Positions 6,662 to 7,077 of a stretch of 7,077 bases of DNA are shown in pieces. The stretch is from an uncultured Pelagibacteraceae bacterium (lineage in GTDB: Bacteria > Pseudomonadota > Alphaproteobacteria > Pelagibacterales > Pelagibacteraceae). Made by a program: the position numbers and the translations under genes. A model generated the notes under the pieces. It was not told where the DNA came from. It made no database searches and saw nothing but the letters and a program-made list of their open reading frames with translations. Each line of letters starts with the position of its first letter. Position 1 is the stretch's first letter. The stretch is from assembly GCA_902531455.1 (NCBI GenBank), contig CACAEM010000029.1, positions 1 through 7,077 on the forward strand, read 5' to 3'.

Positions 6662-6675
6662 ATCTCTCGATAGAT
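6662..6675. repeat. 14-base near-palindrome in the fdh leader
   Basis: Minus strand ATCTaTCGAgAGAT, symmetrical around a central TCGA except for one mismatched pair. It sits between the candidate promoter and the Shine-Dalgarno sequence, where a dimeric regulator could bind. A chance palindrome of this length in AT-rich DNA is quite possible, so its function is a guess. Confidence 0.3.
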
Positions 6676-6688
6676 ATTTTCTAATGAA

Positions 6689-6718
6689 AGTGTAGCATAA
6701 AATTAGAACATCAATCAA
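6689..6718 (-). promoter_or_regulatory. Candidate sigma-70-type promoter of fdh
   Basis: Minus strand TTGATT (6718-6713), an 18-base spacer, then TACACT (6694-6689) preceded by TGC, giving an extended -10 (TGnTAnnnT). Transcription would start near 6682, leaving a leader of about 48 bases before the fdh ATG. The position between two genes of the same strand and the strong Shine-Dalgarno sequence support an independent promoter, but both boxes are imperfect and AT-rich DNA gives many such matches. Confidence 0.45.
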
Positions 6719-6733
6719 ACGAATAGTAGTTGA

Positions 6734-7077
6734 TTAGGGGTATTTCTTTTTAGCAACGAATTTATTCAGAATAATTCCAAAGACTATTATTATAAAACAT
6801 CCAGTTAGTATTGGGGAGAATAAATAGTCAAACGATACTGAGCCCAATATGACTATAATAGGATTTCCTCCAGCTGGAGGGTGGGTTACATCTAGTAAAA
6901 TCATCAATCCAACACCAAGACCTACTGCTAAAGGTATTGATATATAAATTGGTAACGGGAAAAAATTATAAAATAGAATTCCAATTGTTGAAGTTACTAG
7001 ATGACCAAATAATATATTTTTAGGTTTGGCAAATGGACTTTCTGGGTAACCATATAAAAGAACCATTGAGGATCCAA
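6734..7077 (-). CDS. HPP-family integral membrane protein, C-terminal part (5' end outside window)
   Basis: The frame runs open through the right edge. The Met encoded at 7064-7066 is internal, because the preceding codons give GSS, matching the conserved (F)GAS/GSS segment that comes before the first recognisable HPP-family motif. Visible here, numbering from that Met, are the segment PESPFAKPKN (8-17), GH (21-22) opening a helix, and the signature THPPAGGNP (61-69) with H62-P63-P64. About four hydrophobic segments can be drawn (roughly 21-38, 42-59, 68-77 with 83-88, and 88-101), followed by a basic tail KFVAKKK that should be cytoplasmic. HPP proteins sit in the inner membrane; plant plastid and cyanobacterial members have been linked to nitrite transport, but the role of most bacterial members is unknown. 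It precedes fdh by 99 bases on the same strand; no terminator is evident between them. Confidence 0.88.
   Translation of the reverse strand, partial: GSSMVLLYGYPESPFAKPKNILFGHLVTSTIGILFYNFFPLPIYISIPLAVGLGVGLMILLDVTHPPAGGNPIIVILGSVSFDYLFSPILTGCFIIIVFGIILNKFVAKKKYP

Noticed and set aside
7064..7066. Start codon of the HPP protein
   Set aside because: Codons continue in frame to the window edge and encode the GSS segment expected before this point in the family, so this Met is internal.

Overview
The window looks like a piece of a streamlined, strongly AT-rich bacterial genome. Intergenic gaps are 1 to about 100 bases, two genes abut with zero or one base between them, and codons end mostly in A or T. 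Gene content (single-subunit NAD formate dehydrogenase, PQQ-type sugar dehydrogenase, FOXRED1-like flavoprotein, exported MsrA) together with base composition best fits a marine alphaproteobacterium of the SAR11/Pelagibacter type. That placement is inference from composition and protein resemblance, not a database result.

Layout. Bases 1-2734 carry three plus-strand genes in close series. They are the 3' part of a short-chain dehydrogenase/reductase that lacks the catalytic Tyr, an exported glucose/sorbosone-type PQQ dehydrogenase, and a FAD-dependent amine/amino-acid-type oxidoreductase resembling FOXRED1. Bases 2729-7077 are all on the minus strand. Read in transcription order they are the C-terminal part of an HPP-family membrane protein, NAD-dependent formate dehydrogenase, exported MsrA, a zinc-less medium-chain (CurA-type) NADPH reductase, an EamA/DMT permease, and a 59-codon two-helix membrane ORF not listed by standard length cut-offs. 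The two blocks converge at 2729-2734, where the terminal codons overlap by 6 bases with no obvious terminator.

Function. Formate dehydrogenase supplies NADH from formate made in C1 metabolism. It has the only textbook Shine-Dalgarno sequence in the window and a candidate extended -10 promoter. MsrA and the CurA-type reductase are separated by one base and together suggest protection from oxidised methionine and reactive carbonyls. The plus-strand block is a set of oxidoreductases with undefined substrates.

The points I consider most worth a second look are a bulged hairpin of about 15 bp whose 3' arm ends on the msrA start codon, the uncatalogued small membrane ORF directly after and in frame with the EamA stop, and the SDR with Ile in place of the active-site Tyr. 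I see no mobile element, CRISPR array, tRNA or rRNA, and no clear multi-gene novel system.
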